In this document: piece after piece, positions 1 to 9,225 of the stretch
Layout of the letters: each line of letters starts with the position of its first letter
Position numbering within the stretch: position 1 is the stretch's first letter
Source of the DNA: Fragilariopsis cylindrus CCMP1102
Lineage: Eukaryota; Bacillariophyta; Bacillariophyceae; Bacillariales; Bacillariaceae
Reading direction: 5' to 3'
NCBI GenBank assembly: GCA_900095095.1
Contig: FMBT01000372.1
Span: forward strand, 62,001-126,000
Length of the DNA: 64,000 bases
Translations under genes and position numbers: made by a program
The notes under the pieces: generated by a model
Told to the model about the DNA's origin: nothing
Seen by the model: only the letters and a program-made list of their open reading frames with translations
Database searches by the model: none

Positions 1-772
1 CCTTTTTGATTAACTCGTCGAGTGATTTCCTTAATTAAAACTGGTGCTAATCGCTTCGATCGAAGTTTTTTATGAACACATAAGAAATTAATTTCTACAA
101 CATCCAAATTAGATGTAGCTTGGACTTTTACATTTGCAGGAACTGCCGATATAAACGCAACAAGTTTCTTACTTGCACTGGCTCGAACTCCCAATAGGAG
201 ATCATTTGTATATCCGGGTGGTGTCAACGCCCATTCAAGAAATTGTTTTGAGTAATCAAAACGAAATAAGGCATCATCGTCCTCAACATAATTGTTAGCA
301 AGTAAAGTGTAAAGTTCTTGACGATCCTCGGTGTCCATTATATCCAACGTACTCCATTCGAATCCATTGGGCATTTTGTATGGTTCCGCACGGACCTCAT
401 CTTTTGGTTTATTCGGTACAATAGGTCCTTCTGGATGTTCTGGGGACATGGGCTATTTATTAGTATTATATATTATTATGATAGATGATGTGAATATATT
501 ATGTGGTAAATTTCAAATTTCAAAAATAAACAAACAAACATGAAAATATGATTGTTTAAATGTGTGTATGAGTATGTGAATTAATATGCAATAAGTTTAG
601 AATAAGAATAGAACAAGATAATCCACACAGTCGTGACACTACTAACCTGTGTATCCCAAAAAGGATGGCTCTCTTCTACTAAGCTTTCTGTAGAGACACC
701 CGCTTCTTCTAACATTTGGAGAACCTTGTTCTTGTTCTTCTCTACAGGCACTATTTCATCGTTAGAACTCAT
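1..772 (-). CDS. NMT: Glycylpeptide N-tetradecanoyltransferase (N-myristoyltransferase), 5' part, cut by window edge
   Basis: This enzyme transfers myristate from myristoyl-CoA to N-terminal glycines of cytosolic proteins. Reading the minus strand, exon 1 (772..647) starts [14 protein letters not shown] and ends HPFWDTQ, followed by a GTTAGT donor. Exon 2 (452..1) resumes in phase 0 with [10 protein letters not shown]. Together they rebuild the family's N-terminal FWDTQPV-type signature. Downstream come [48 protein letters not shown] and [30 protein letters not shown], which are the acyl-CoA-binding core motifs of NMT. The intron is about 194 nt. The gene runs off the left edge, so the C-terminal peptide-binding half is not visible. 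Nothing odd was seen in the visible half. Identification is very secure; only the exact start rests on the first ATG. Confidence 0.93.
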
Positions 773-1534
773 GATTGTTATTTGTTACGAGGTAGGATGT
801 GTAATTGCTGGTGCTAACTATTGCTTCCTGTTTTTGTCCTAGGCGCTTTGGTCACTCTCTTCACTGTAATCGATTGCTGCCGATGCAGAGTGTGAAACAA
901 TTGAAACAACAACAACAACAACAAACAACAAAAATAATAACGAAAAAATAGTAGCATTTGAGTCTTTTGACTGACGACAGACAGAAATGAGTACGGGGTG
1001 CGCGAATAATCTATCTTTTCAATTTTTCGGATCTTTTTTTACTACTGTAGTGTATTCGGAAGAACTTTATACAGTAGCCTACCTTACTGTAGTAACTCAT
1101 TCCAGATCCGCATATTGTCTTGTGTTTAATATCAGACAAGGTCAACAAGAGTATGAGTACATGGGTATACTAAAAATGTCCACACTTGTACCCATCGACT
1201 GAAATTGATTGAAAAAATTCATAGTAATTATAGTAAGTGCTAAGTCTACTAGCTCTGGGCGAGATAAACAAAAATTACATTGTCAAAGGACTTAAATCAA
1301 TTATAGTGGTGATTCGTGAATTATCTATATAATACATACAATAGAAGCCAACTAAAAAAAAGACAAGAAGATACTGAGTAAGAAATACTTGCTCTTGATT
1401 TAACATCAAATAATGAATGAATAATTTTCATGATGGATTCCTTTATGTTTATTTATTACAGGAATAACTAATTAACGTTACCTGGCCAAAAGCAATTTAG
1501 ACAGGGACGTCTGTCTGAATTTCTTCTGACGAAA
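773..1534. other. Intergenic, no gene seen
   Basis: This is the promoter side of the N-myristoyltransferase gene plus the 3' flank of the next gene. It holds CAA-rich and T-rich simple tracts and a 71-codon chance frame, with no conserved coding signal on either strand. Confidence 0.5.
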
Positions 1535-2623
1535 CTATGCAGAAGCTGATGTATTTGATGACATCCTTTCTGACTCTCTCCTACCTATTTCTAACATTAG
1601 ATTCACACCTTGTTCTGTAACAAGTCCTCTTTGTTCCTCCGGATCTGGTAGTGACAACTCTTTTAGTTCTTTTTTGATTCTGTATCGTCTTCCTAAATAG
1701 GTAAGAATGATAGCGGTGGAAAGACTTAGTAATATCATAGCGATACCAATATATCGAAGTATTACTGCAGGCTTTGTAAATTCAAGTTCTGGATCAAGAT
1801 GAATTATATTATCCTCTCCCTCTTCCACCTCGATAGGTGAATTAATTTCATAGAAAGCTTGCCATTCATTTTCGGGAACTGTACCCACGTCCTCCTCGGT
1901 AGGTAGAGTAACTTCAAGAAAATCTTGCGGTTCATTTCTGGAAGCCGTACCTACGTCCTCCACGGTAGGTACATTAATTTCAGGAACAGCATGCCATATA
2001 TTTCCGGGAACTGTGCGCATAATGATTCCAGTCCCCTCCAGTCTTTGATTCATAATCCCCTCCAGCATACTGACTTGCAGTCCACCGTCAATCAGATCTT
2101 CCATATACAATATTTCGTCTGTATAATCTGAAAATCTTGCGTTCTCTATTTCGATTGTACCTATTTGCAAGATATCATAACTCACATCCCAAACTGTACG
2201 CTGAAGAATATTAGTGCCATCCAGATATAAATTATGATCCGAAATGATTACGTTGGTTGGTTCATCGGCTAGGAATGTACGATCCGGGTTTGTATTCTTG
2301 AGAAATTCTAGCATAGATGAATTCGTAGCAAAATTCGTGGAAAAACTTGTTTCTCCTTCTTCTGGTCCTGTACGTTTTTGATTACAAACTCCCCTAGAGC
2401 TTTCATCGAGTAATATGAATTCGATATCTTCACAAAAGAAATCTTGCAAAGCATTCATTACAGCTTCGTCAACAGCCATGAAATCCATTTCAGTTGGATA
2501 CCATATTGAGAATGAAAGTGTGATATGTTTATCTTCTTCTTCTCCTGTTTCTACCGCCAAACTGCACAACGTCAACATGGCCGTCAGTATGACAAAAAAA
2601 CGAAACGATATCCTTGTGATCAT
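1535..2623 (-). CDS. Type I membrane protein of unknown function with three 22-residue acidic repeats
   Basis: The open frame extends to 2707, but the ATG at 2623 (MITRISFRFFVILTAML) places a clean signal peptide at the very N-terminus, so I prefer it. About 300 lumenal/extracellular residues follow with no recognised domain. They include three consecutive 22-residue units of the pattern T-V/A-x-x-N-x-(8)-P-x-E-E/D-V/E-G, encoded at about 1817-2014. A single transmembrane helix (about 24 residues, VILRYIGIAMILLSLSTA) lies near the C-terminus, followed by a charged tail of about 50 residues with ERMSSNTSASA at the end. The intact frame, the topology and the absence of introns support a real gene. 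I do not recognise the family. A cell-surface or vesicle-associated role is inference from topology only. Confidence 0.72.
   Translation of the reverse strand: MITRISFRFFVILTAMLTLCSLAVETGEEEDKHITLSFSIWYPTEMDFMAVDEAVMNALQDFFCEDIEFILLDESSRGVCNQKRTGPEEGETSFSTNFATNSSMLEFLKNTNPDRTFLADEPTNVIISDHNLYLDGTNILQRTVWDVSYDILQIGTIEIENARFSDYTDEILYMEDLIDGGLQVSMLEGIMNQRLEGTGIIMRTVPGNIWHAVPEINVPTVEDVGTASRNEPQDFLEVTLPTEEDVGTVPENEWQAFYEINSPIEVEEGEDNIIHLDPELEFTKPAVILRYIGIAMILLSLSTAIILTYLGRRYRIKKELKELSLPDPEEQRGLVTEQGVNLMLEIGRRESERMSSNTSASA
1817..2014 (-). repeat. Three tandem 66-bp coding repeats
   Basis: Three diverged copies of a 66-bp unit lie inside the membrane-protein gene and encode 22-residue acidic units (TVPGN..., TASRN..., TVPEN...). 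The copies have diverged at the DNA level, so this is not a recent expansion. Confidence 0.65.
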
Positions 2624-3467
2624 CTTATCTGTTCCAAGTATTGAATATGTGTATCTTATATTGTTTAAATGATTTTTCGCAGTTTTATGCTTTGCTTTAA
2701 GTTTCAATCAAGTAGTTTGAATAGAGACAAAGATGTACAGTAGGAAGTTTTCTTAAATTTTCATCCCTACTCCTGTATCTAGTACGCAGTACTGTATCTT
2801 CTGATAAAGATGTAATCTCGCTATCGCTATTACGACGACGCCTCGACATGCGAAAAGCTGATATGTACTTAAATTCATGAGAACAATTAAGCAGTATCGA
2901 TTTTGTGATTGTAGCCCGGCATCCTTTTTTACTTATCACGTACTATCGTGCTAAAACTAGCAAAAACATTAAAGGTCCAAATTTTTTCTCCAACACGTGT
3001 CGAATACTAAAGAATCCATTCGTGTTTGCTAACAAAAAATTACTAAATAGTAAGTAGTATAGATCTCGCTATGTAATGAAAATGAGGCATATATTTTAAA
3101 AAAATAACGGCAACTATCAAAATTGAGGTGGCACGCATTCGATTATATTCAAAAACATCGTGCAATTTAACGAGGTGAGAGAAATCTGTTGAGGAGCCAA
3201 TCATTGATCGTGCGAAAAAACTTCGCACGAATGATTGATCGTGCGAAAAAAATCGCACGAACGAAAAGTTCGAAGGAAGGGAAAAATTCGTAAAGAGGGA
3301 GACTTGCCTGATTTTAATCGAATGAGTCTAACTTTATTCCTGACACATAAAGTTCGTGCCAAAACAAGTATTACCATCCCTCCATCTGACCCAACTACTA
3401 CCCTCATATCATTTGACTGGCTCTACTTATATTCTACCCCCCAACATCAATCTATTAACTATCCACC
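2624..3467. other. Intergenic with twin hairpins
   Basis: This stretch is AT-rich and several small overlapping frames here look like chance. The only structure is a pair of hairpin-forming inverted repeats at 3208-3260, listed separately. The 3' part should hold the promoter of the cupin gene starting at 3468. Confidence 0.5.
3208..3260. repeat. Two tandem perfect hairpins
   Basis: The 8-nt stem TCGTGCGA/TCGCACGA occurs twice in a row, at 3208-3230 with a 7-nt loop and at 3239-3260 with a 6-nt A-rich loop. The hairpins are separated by ATGATTGA. The outer context TCATTGATCGTGCG is also duplicated. They sit about 210 bp upstream of the cupin start codon. They could be a promoter operator-like element or a small repeat family; function is unknown. 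Confidence 0.7.
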
Positions 3468-4279
3468 ATGCCGTCTGCTGTAGTAAAAGGTGTGAATGTG
3501 GTCGAGCTGGCGGATCTGACCATCAAGGAGTTTCACGGGGGTGTATCGACCAAAGATCCGAAGCTATCGGCGGTGCACGAGACCATCACCGCAGCTTCCG
3601 TTAGCCCGTGGAGATGCCCCGAGTTTACCGAGTACATTCTTGTCATTGAGGGCGAAGCACACGTCGAGACGGATGCCGTGCAGGTTGTAACGGCGGGAAG
3701 CGGAGTCTACCTTCCCAGAGGGTGTCGAGTGAGAGTCAATTTCCCGGGACCAGCTCAAGTGATTGCCATTTGTTTGCCGGCTTTTAGTCCCACCATTGAG
3801 CACGCGGAACAAGAAGGAGCGGTTGCTGTTGCACCGGCTCACAAAACAAGGACGCCCCGACACTCTCCCAATCGGTGGATGTCGTCAAAGCCCCCACCTT
3901 GACCATTACGGAATACTTTGGCAACGTGGCGAGCAAAGACGGGAGTCTTTCGGCGTGTGTCTCCAAGGTGGACGAGCCTTGCAGCGAAGCCTGGCAATGC
4001 CCCGAATTTGCAGAGTGGGTCCTGGTGTTGAAGGGGGTACTGCATTTGGAACACGCCGAGGGAACCACCGTGGTTCCCGCTGGATCCGGCGTATATTTGG
4101 CGGCCGATGAGCGCGTCAAGTGGATATGGCCGGAAGCATGTACCTATGTTCCCATTTGCATGCCAGCATTCACTCCCGACGGCTGCCGGCGAGAGCCCGA
4201 AGAGGGCAGTGCCAAGGACGCTGACCCAGAGACCATGGCCGAGCTCCACAAGCTCCACACTGCTGCAGGCGCCAAATAA
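3468..4279 (+). CDS. Tandem-cupin (bicupin) protein, frame interrupted once between the two domains
   Basis: The ATG at 3468 has a good context (ATCCACCATG). Frame one encodes cupin domain 1 (WRCPEFTEYILVIEGEAHVE, then SGVYLPRG and VIAICLPAFSP). A second frame from about 3842 encodes cupin domain 2 (WQCPEFAEWVLVLKGVLHLE, SGVYLAADE, YVPICMPAFTP). The two domains are homologous and look like the EutQ/cupin_3 type. The usual metal-binding HxH of cupin motif 1 and the His of motif 2 are absent from both, so a metal-dependent enzyme activity is doubtful. The frame changes near 3841-3850, at an A4 run. A missing base would join the domains. A 29-nt GT-AG stretch (about 3822-3850) would also restore frame but is shorter than known diatom introns. 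GC content is visibly far above its neighbours, which suggests transfer or unusual codon selection. Product and role are otherwise unknown. Confidence 0.7.
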
Positions 4280-5041
4280 AGTAACATAGTAGCAGCTAGC
4301 ATTATCCAAAACATTCCTACCTTAATATCAGCACCGAGAATGGCTCGTCATTCAGGGATCATTAGAGTTATCTTGTCATACATTGATGTAGTATTGCATT
4401 CATACATTTGACCTTGCTTCCAACATTACCCTGTCTGGTTCAATTCCTACTGGAGCTTGGGGCAGTGACAAAAATGGCAATGCTGGGACAAGATTCCTAG
4501 TCAGCTTAGAAAATATTCAATCTGGATAACCTCTTAAAGGGTAACAGTTTGACTAGGACAATTGCCACTGGCAATTAGCACAGAACAGCTTCGTTTGGGC
4601 TATAACAGTTTGACTGGTGTAGATACGAGTGAGCTTGGAATGATGAAAAATATGAATATATTTACCCTTTTACTAGTGTTTATACCAAAATTATGTTATG
4701 TAATTTTTGCCATTAGGCTTCTTCAGTAGTATTCGTTTTAGTTTGCAGGTCTTTCATGCGACGAACTTAGGTGGATATCGGAGAACATTTTTGTTATTAA
4801 TTGCCTTAACATAATTAGACTCCTCCTATCACATGCAATTGACATTCAGTCGATTTTCTAAAATGAGTTTTTGAGATAGCCATAGATAACATACCGGTAG
4901 GACCTAGATCATACTTCATCATAGGCCGTATACCTGGTTCGTTTTGACTGCAATTATTTTTAAAGTACATTATCTTCTTATCTATCTAAATTCTGCTTAC
5001 ACCAACGAAACTTCCAACACTATCACCAACAGGTCACAAAA
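4280..5041. other. Intergenic with a dead LRR relic
   Basis: Apart from the leucine-rich-repeat remnant at about 4435-4663, no coding or RNA signal is visible here. Confidence 0.5.
4435..4663 (+). pseudogene. Leucine-rich-repeat gene remnant
   Basis: Short plus-strand segments in shifting frames read GSIPTGAWG, then NLLKGNSLTRTIATGN, then LRLGYNSLTGVDTSELG. These match the 24-residue consensus L-x-L-x-x-N-x-L-T-G-x-I-P-x-E-L-G of plant-type LRRs that are abundant in diatoms. In-frame stops separate the pieces and no signal peptide or C-terminal part is present. It is probably a dead fragment of an LRR gene related to the intact one at 33.8-35.2 kb. Confidence 0.6.
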
Positions 5042-6943
5042 TTATCCCTCCCTACGTCTCTTCTTTGCTGAGTATGGATACAATTCATAGTCTTTCACGC
5101 CTGCAGCTTTGATGGGTCGTTTCTTTTCTGAATATTTAACATTAGTTTGCAAATGCTCCAGTTTTTCCTTTCGCAATCGTACATTTTCCGTTACATTAGC
5201 AAGATTTTTGTCATAGGAGTGTTTAACACGACACTTCAAAGTTTCGATCTCAAGTACTAATTTATGCTCCCGTAATCTCCATTCACGTTCATTTTCGCTT
5301 TTCGGAGCCACAAGTGTTTCGATGTATTTCTCCATTGTGATACATTTATCCGAGTAATGCTCGGTCTCTTTCTGCTGACATAAAAGTTGATCCTGAGAAG
5401 CAATGTATGCCTGAATTAAAGCTTACGGGGCATTTCCATGAACCGTTGGAACCGCTCGTCGGTACTGGTGCGAAATTCGTCTTGAGATTTACCGTGACCA
5501 TCTATCGGACTATCGTATACGCAGCTTTCTATCGCAGAACCACCCAACTGGAGAGAACACCCATATTGACAGTACATAACATTACCATCGCCAGTTACCA
5601 ATTCTTGCTGGCCCGGAATTTGGGAGAAGGAAAACTTTTCGACTTGACCCAATTCAACTCTTTTCGCGCTATTCCTCTCAAAGTTATTCGAAGTCTTTAT
5701 GATCGAGGTAGGCTGGGTAGCATAATCTACCGCGTTACCTTGAGGTTGCTCAGGAGCATGTAAGAGTGCTCGAACTTGAACATCCTTGGGCATTTGATTA
5801 CGAGCCACACCATCGATTATTTGTGGACTACTATCTTCACTGTCAGATAAAGATACAGTAGTATCACCAACCCGATTATTCGCCGCAGCATTGAGATATT
5901 GGACTTAAGCTTCTCGCTGTCACTGGAAGTCAGAATTCCTGTACTCGCCATCACTAAACTAGTTGCGTTACTTGAATTCATAGCTCCTGAACTTGCAAGT
6001 GCACTCGCCGTCACTAAACTAGTTGCGTTACTTGAATTCATAGCTCCTGAACTTGCAAGTGCACTCGCCGTCACTAAACTAGTTGCGTTACTTGAATTCA
6101 TAGCTCCTGAACTTGCAAGTGACAGCACAACATCATTCTGTGAGGTGACCACAAACCCTGCTGGCAGCCAGGTAAAGTCTCCCAAATTCGCTGTCACTCG
6201 TTAGGACACTAGACAAGCCCCCGATTTTTGAAATGTCCTTCATTGCCGAATCATAAAATTCCTTTCCTGTTGATCGTAGTACATGCGATATAATATAGTA
6301 CAACTGGTTGAGAAGAGAAGCGAGGATAGAGAAGATAGCGAAATTAAGACCACAAAACGATCGAAAAGATGTGACTTACTGGTCATAAATCGGGGGCTGT
6401 TGAAGATATACGAAGAAGCGTTTTACTTCTCGACAACTGATTGTGAAGGTCAAGTGCCGTGTCAAGTAAGTCTATGTAATATCCCATCTCACCCTGAATG
6501 AACATTACATCCGTTTCAGATCGTGTGAAAGAAGATTTGAATGATTTTCTGAATTTGTCCGCAGACTTTGAATCGAAAAGAACAGCATCGAAAACATGTT
6601 CACCTAATTCATTCGCAATACGAATCTCTGTCCATCGTGACCATGCAGACGATTCAATAATAGAGCGAATGTGAGTGGATTAAATTCAAGGTGGGAAGTG
6701 AACGCAGTCAGAGAAAGAAGACATACACGATGATAATGAAACTAATAACAATCACAGGTACTGCAACTACTTCAACTACTTACTTTCCGCTGAGAGTTCA
6801 GTCAAATTTTTGTAACGTGTGAGAAGTTCCATCACAGCTTTTTTAGATGTTCGCCGTTTCCTTCGACTGAAACTTTGGGATGGAGGTGTACTTGAACACA
6901 ATGCGTGTTCCCTCGCTTTAGTTGCTTTATCGTTACTGGCCAT
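5042..6943 (-). CDS. Multi-exon gene of unknown function, exon structure partly unresolved
   Basis: Exon 1 (6943..6784) starts MASNDKATKAREH and has a basic SRRKRRTSKK stretch. A GTAAGT donor joins it in phase 1 to exon 2 (6627..6427: IRIANELGEHVFDAVLFDSK...MGYYIDLLDTALDLHNQLS). That joins in phase 1 to exon 3 starting at 6266 (KEFYDSAMKDISKIGGL). Further minus-strand open stretches lie at 5890-5416 (DTTVSLSDSEDSSPQIIDGVARNQMPKDVQ..., with SPIDGHGKSQDEF near its end) and at about 5405-5042 (a helical, charged C-terminus with KLVLEIETLKCRV and SAKKRRREG). The 60-bp triplication at 5941-6120 lies between them and may be exon or intron; both readings are possible. I could not find phase-consistent junctions for the last two joints, so an error or break there is possible. 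I do not recognise the family. The basic motifs suggest a nuclear protein. Confidence 0.5.
5941..6120. repeat. 60-bp unit repeated three times
   Basis: Three copies lie head to tail at 5941-6000, 6001-6060 and 6061-6120. The second and third are identical and the first differs at about two positions. The period is a multiple of three and stays open in one minus frame (LASSGAMNSSNATSLVTASA) and in one plus frame. Near-identity indicates a recent expansion or active homogenisation. Confidence 0.92.
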
Positions 6944-7475
6944 TGTTTTTGTTATTGTTGGATCTGTTGTAGAAGAAAAATAGTTGTATTTGCTTGCTTT
7001 TTTCCAAACTGGTTCGAATATTATTTTATGATGATAATGTTCGTGTGTGATGAACAAACACAGGACAAACATTGGACCAACCATCAATCATCGTCGATGA
7101 TCATTGATCGCTAAAAAGATACGTTTCATTTCAGTTTCTTTTTCCACACCGTGTGAAGATCAAAATTTCGTTCCATCATCGTTGTGGTTTACTCGATCAT
7201 GCATCAACAAATAATAAGAATAAGAACAACGTATAATAATATTATACACGTAATAACGCGTAATTTAAAATTCTAAAATAGAAACTTCGTGAATCTTCCA
7301 CGCTCAGATTTCATCATCAGGGCCAGCCCAGCTCCATCCCACAGAACACATTTTCAGTCGTGGAAGCGATGTGTTATCATTCTGATTTTACATTTTACGA
7401 TTAATTTTTTTCGCTTCTCAAAATATTTTTTTCTCGATCGCCAATCATGCAAATAATTTTTCCACGCTGATAAGC

Positions 7476-7648
7476 GCTACGTAGCCCATGGTACAAAGCA
7501 TTGTAGCGCTGTTTGGTACCTTGCTGTATAACTTGCTGTAGCAACTGGTACTTACTTCGAAGTAAGTTAAGTACTAGTCGCTACAGCGAAAGGTACCAAA
7601 CAGGTACCAAACAGCGGTACTAACGATTAGTACCATCAGCTACGTAGC
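7476..7648. repeat. Foldback / MITE-like palindromic element
   Basis: The same 10-bp palindrome GCTACGTAGC lies at both ends (7476-7485 and 7639-7648). Nested inside are CCATGGTAC/GTACCAT, GTTTGGTACC/GGTACCAAAC and GCTGTAGC/GCTACAGC arms, around a perfect 18-bp centre ACTTACTTCGAAGTAAGT (7550-7567). The whole 173 bp folds into one long imperfect hairpin. No coding capacity and no clear target-site duplication are visible. It is likely a non-autonomous foldback element, though a structured regulatory or RNA element is an alternative. Confidence 0.72.
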
Positions 7649-8153
7649 ACGATTTTAGAAAAGAGGCAACAACTGTCAACAGAATAAAAGGAACCGATGC
7701 AGTATTTTTCATTGGGCAACATCAAGTACTAAAAGCACGAAAAGTAATATACAGTACGCTTAGATAGTATGCTCCTACAGATATGATAAAGAAGAGAAGA
7801 ACAGAATAGAACTAGAATGACGACATAAGGTAACCTTTTCGCCGATTATCCGGGAGATGGGAGCACAGTCACTGCAGGACTTGAATACATAAAGGTCCAC
7901 TGCAACTCAGTACTATCAATGCCGAGAGAGTAATGTACACGAGGACTATGGATATATCCAACATGCACCTCAACACTCACTTGATTGATGCAAATATACG
8001 AGAATAAACATCCCAGATTTCCCTGACGAAATCGAGAAAAAAATAGTCTAAGAAACCTAGTACATTAATTAATTATAATCAAGGAATTATAGACGTATAC
8101 GGAGATGAGATGACCAGTGTATCAGTGTATTCGTTGCGCATCGATATATATGT

Positions 8154-8169
8154 GGGGGGGGGGGGGGGG
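8154..8169 (+). repeat. Poly-G run
   Basis: Sixteen consecutive G follow TATATATGT. This simple repeat may be miscounted in the assembly. Confidence 0.9.
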
Positions 8170-8335
8170 CTTAGGTTTAAATAAACAATCAAAATAGAAT
8201 AAGAGATCTACATACAGAATACAGTAAATAATTTGACAGTAATAATCATTATTAAGATAGTAAAAGATATGGTTACTTTTAGTTTCTTTCGTTAGACCAA
8301 ATGGCATTATTTTTCTTGCCTTACTAATCATTTTT

Positions 8336-9225
8336 CTATCCATGAATTTGAGTCCAATCGAGAACAATTGCAAACTGCAGAACTGCTTCAATTTCAATGT
8401 CAGTATCAAAATCAAATGCACCACGAATTCCTTTATATTCTCTCACACCACCTGTAATAGCTAAGCCGCCTCTAGTAAGGAATTCACTACCTAAAAATAA
8501 TCTTGAAAAAAAACAATTCACATCCATCATTAAATTTATATGGATCAGAAGTATCAAGTCCAATATTGTTCGTTACACATGCCTAATAGGTACAACAGTT
8601 TGAAGCGTTTGACCGGCACCATCAACTTGTGTTTCGTTCCTACCAAAATAGAATGTGGTAGGAGTGATCTGCAATGTAATGGAAAAGGTGAATTATCATG
8701 TATATACATATATATATATATTGAATAAGGCATTTTATAACTATATATAGAGTATTCTTCCGCTACTACTACGACTACGACGACGACAACATCAACATCA
8801 ACAGCCAAAAAGGGAGATACTGACAATACGACCAATCAAACAACGATTCAGGGGATTCGTTCGGCGAACCAAATGTTATGTTTTATGATCATCATGAGAT
8901 TAGATTGTAGGTACACACGCGTTACTTCCAATAATCCTATCAACCGTGCAGATTGTAACTTCAATTAATGGGTTATCGTCCTCAACAATACAAGTCTTTT
9001 CACAGAAAGGTGGTGTAGGTGCATCAAAGAATTGAATATTTGATGCATCCTCTGAAATGTTAACATGAAATTTTCCTGAACATACCCCATTGCCACCGCC
9101 TTTGCCCTTCTTCTTGCTTAGCTTCCGTGGATCTGGATCAATAGCTGTTACTGCTGATATAGATGAAAAAGTAGTAATAGTGGCGGCGGCAGTAGCGATC
9201 ACTGCGATACAGGTATTGCTAAAAA
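8336..9225 (-). pseudogene. Dirigent / allene-oxide-cyclase-like secreted protein gene, frame broken
   Basis: Exon 1 (about 9225..8916) encodes a hydrophobic Ala/Thr-rich leader (IATAAATITTFSSISAVTA) and then CSGKFHVNISE, FDAPTPPFCEKTCI and VTICTVDRIIGSNAC. A GTACCT donor and an acceptor CATTGCAG before 8668 join it to ITPTTFYFGRNETQVDGAGQ. Farther on is FLTRGGLAITGGVREYKGIRGAFDF, the signature strand of the dirigent/AOC beta-barrel fold. The start ATG is probably in a further upstream exon, because the frame is closed just before an acceptor-like TTTTTTAG. The second exon changes frame twice: near 8580 (around GTGTAACG) and at the T8 run near 8510. It is therefore either a decaying copy or affected by sequence errors. 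An AT-dinucleotide tract lies in the intron. Function in diatoms is unknown; secretion is inferred from the leader. Confidence 0.55.

Larger units (their letters stand above)
6944..8335. other. Long intergenic region
   Basis: It contains the palindromic foldback element at 7476-7648 and a 16-nt G run (8154-8169). No convincing coding region is visible on either strand. Confidence 0.5.

Noticed and set aside
2697-2939. 80-codon minus-strand frame with SRRRRNSDSEITSLSED
   Set aside because: Could be an upstream exon, but no phase-consistent link to the neighbouring gene was found and the ATG at 2623 already explains the signal peptide.
3839-4309. 156-codon minus-strand frame
   Set aside because: Opposite the GC-rich cupin gene; long antisense frames are expected in GC-rich DNA.
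4437-4447. tRNA B-box-like GGTTCAATTCC
   Set aside because: The flanks do not form a T-stem or acceptor stem, and the sequence is explained by LRR coding (GSIPTG).
5941-6120. CRISPR-like array
   Set aside because: The copies are contiguous 60-bp units without spacers, in a eukaryotic gene context.
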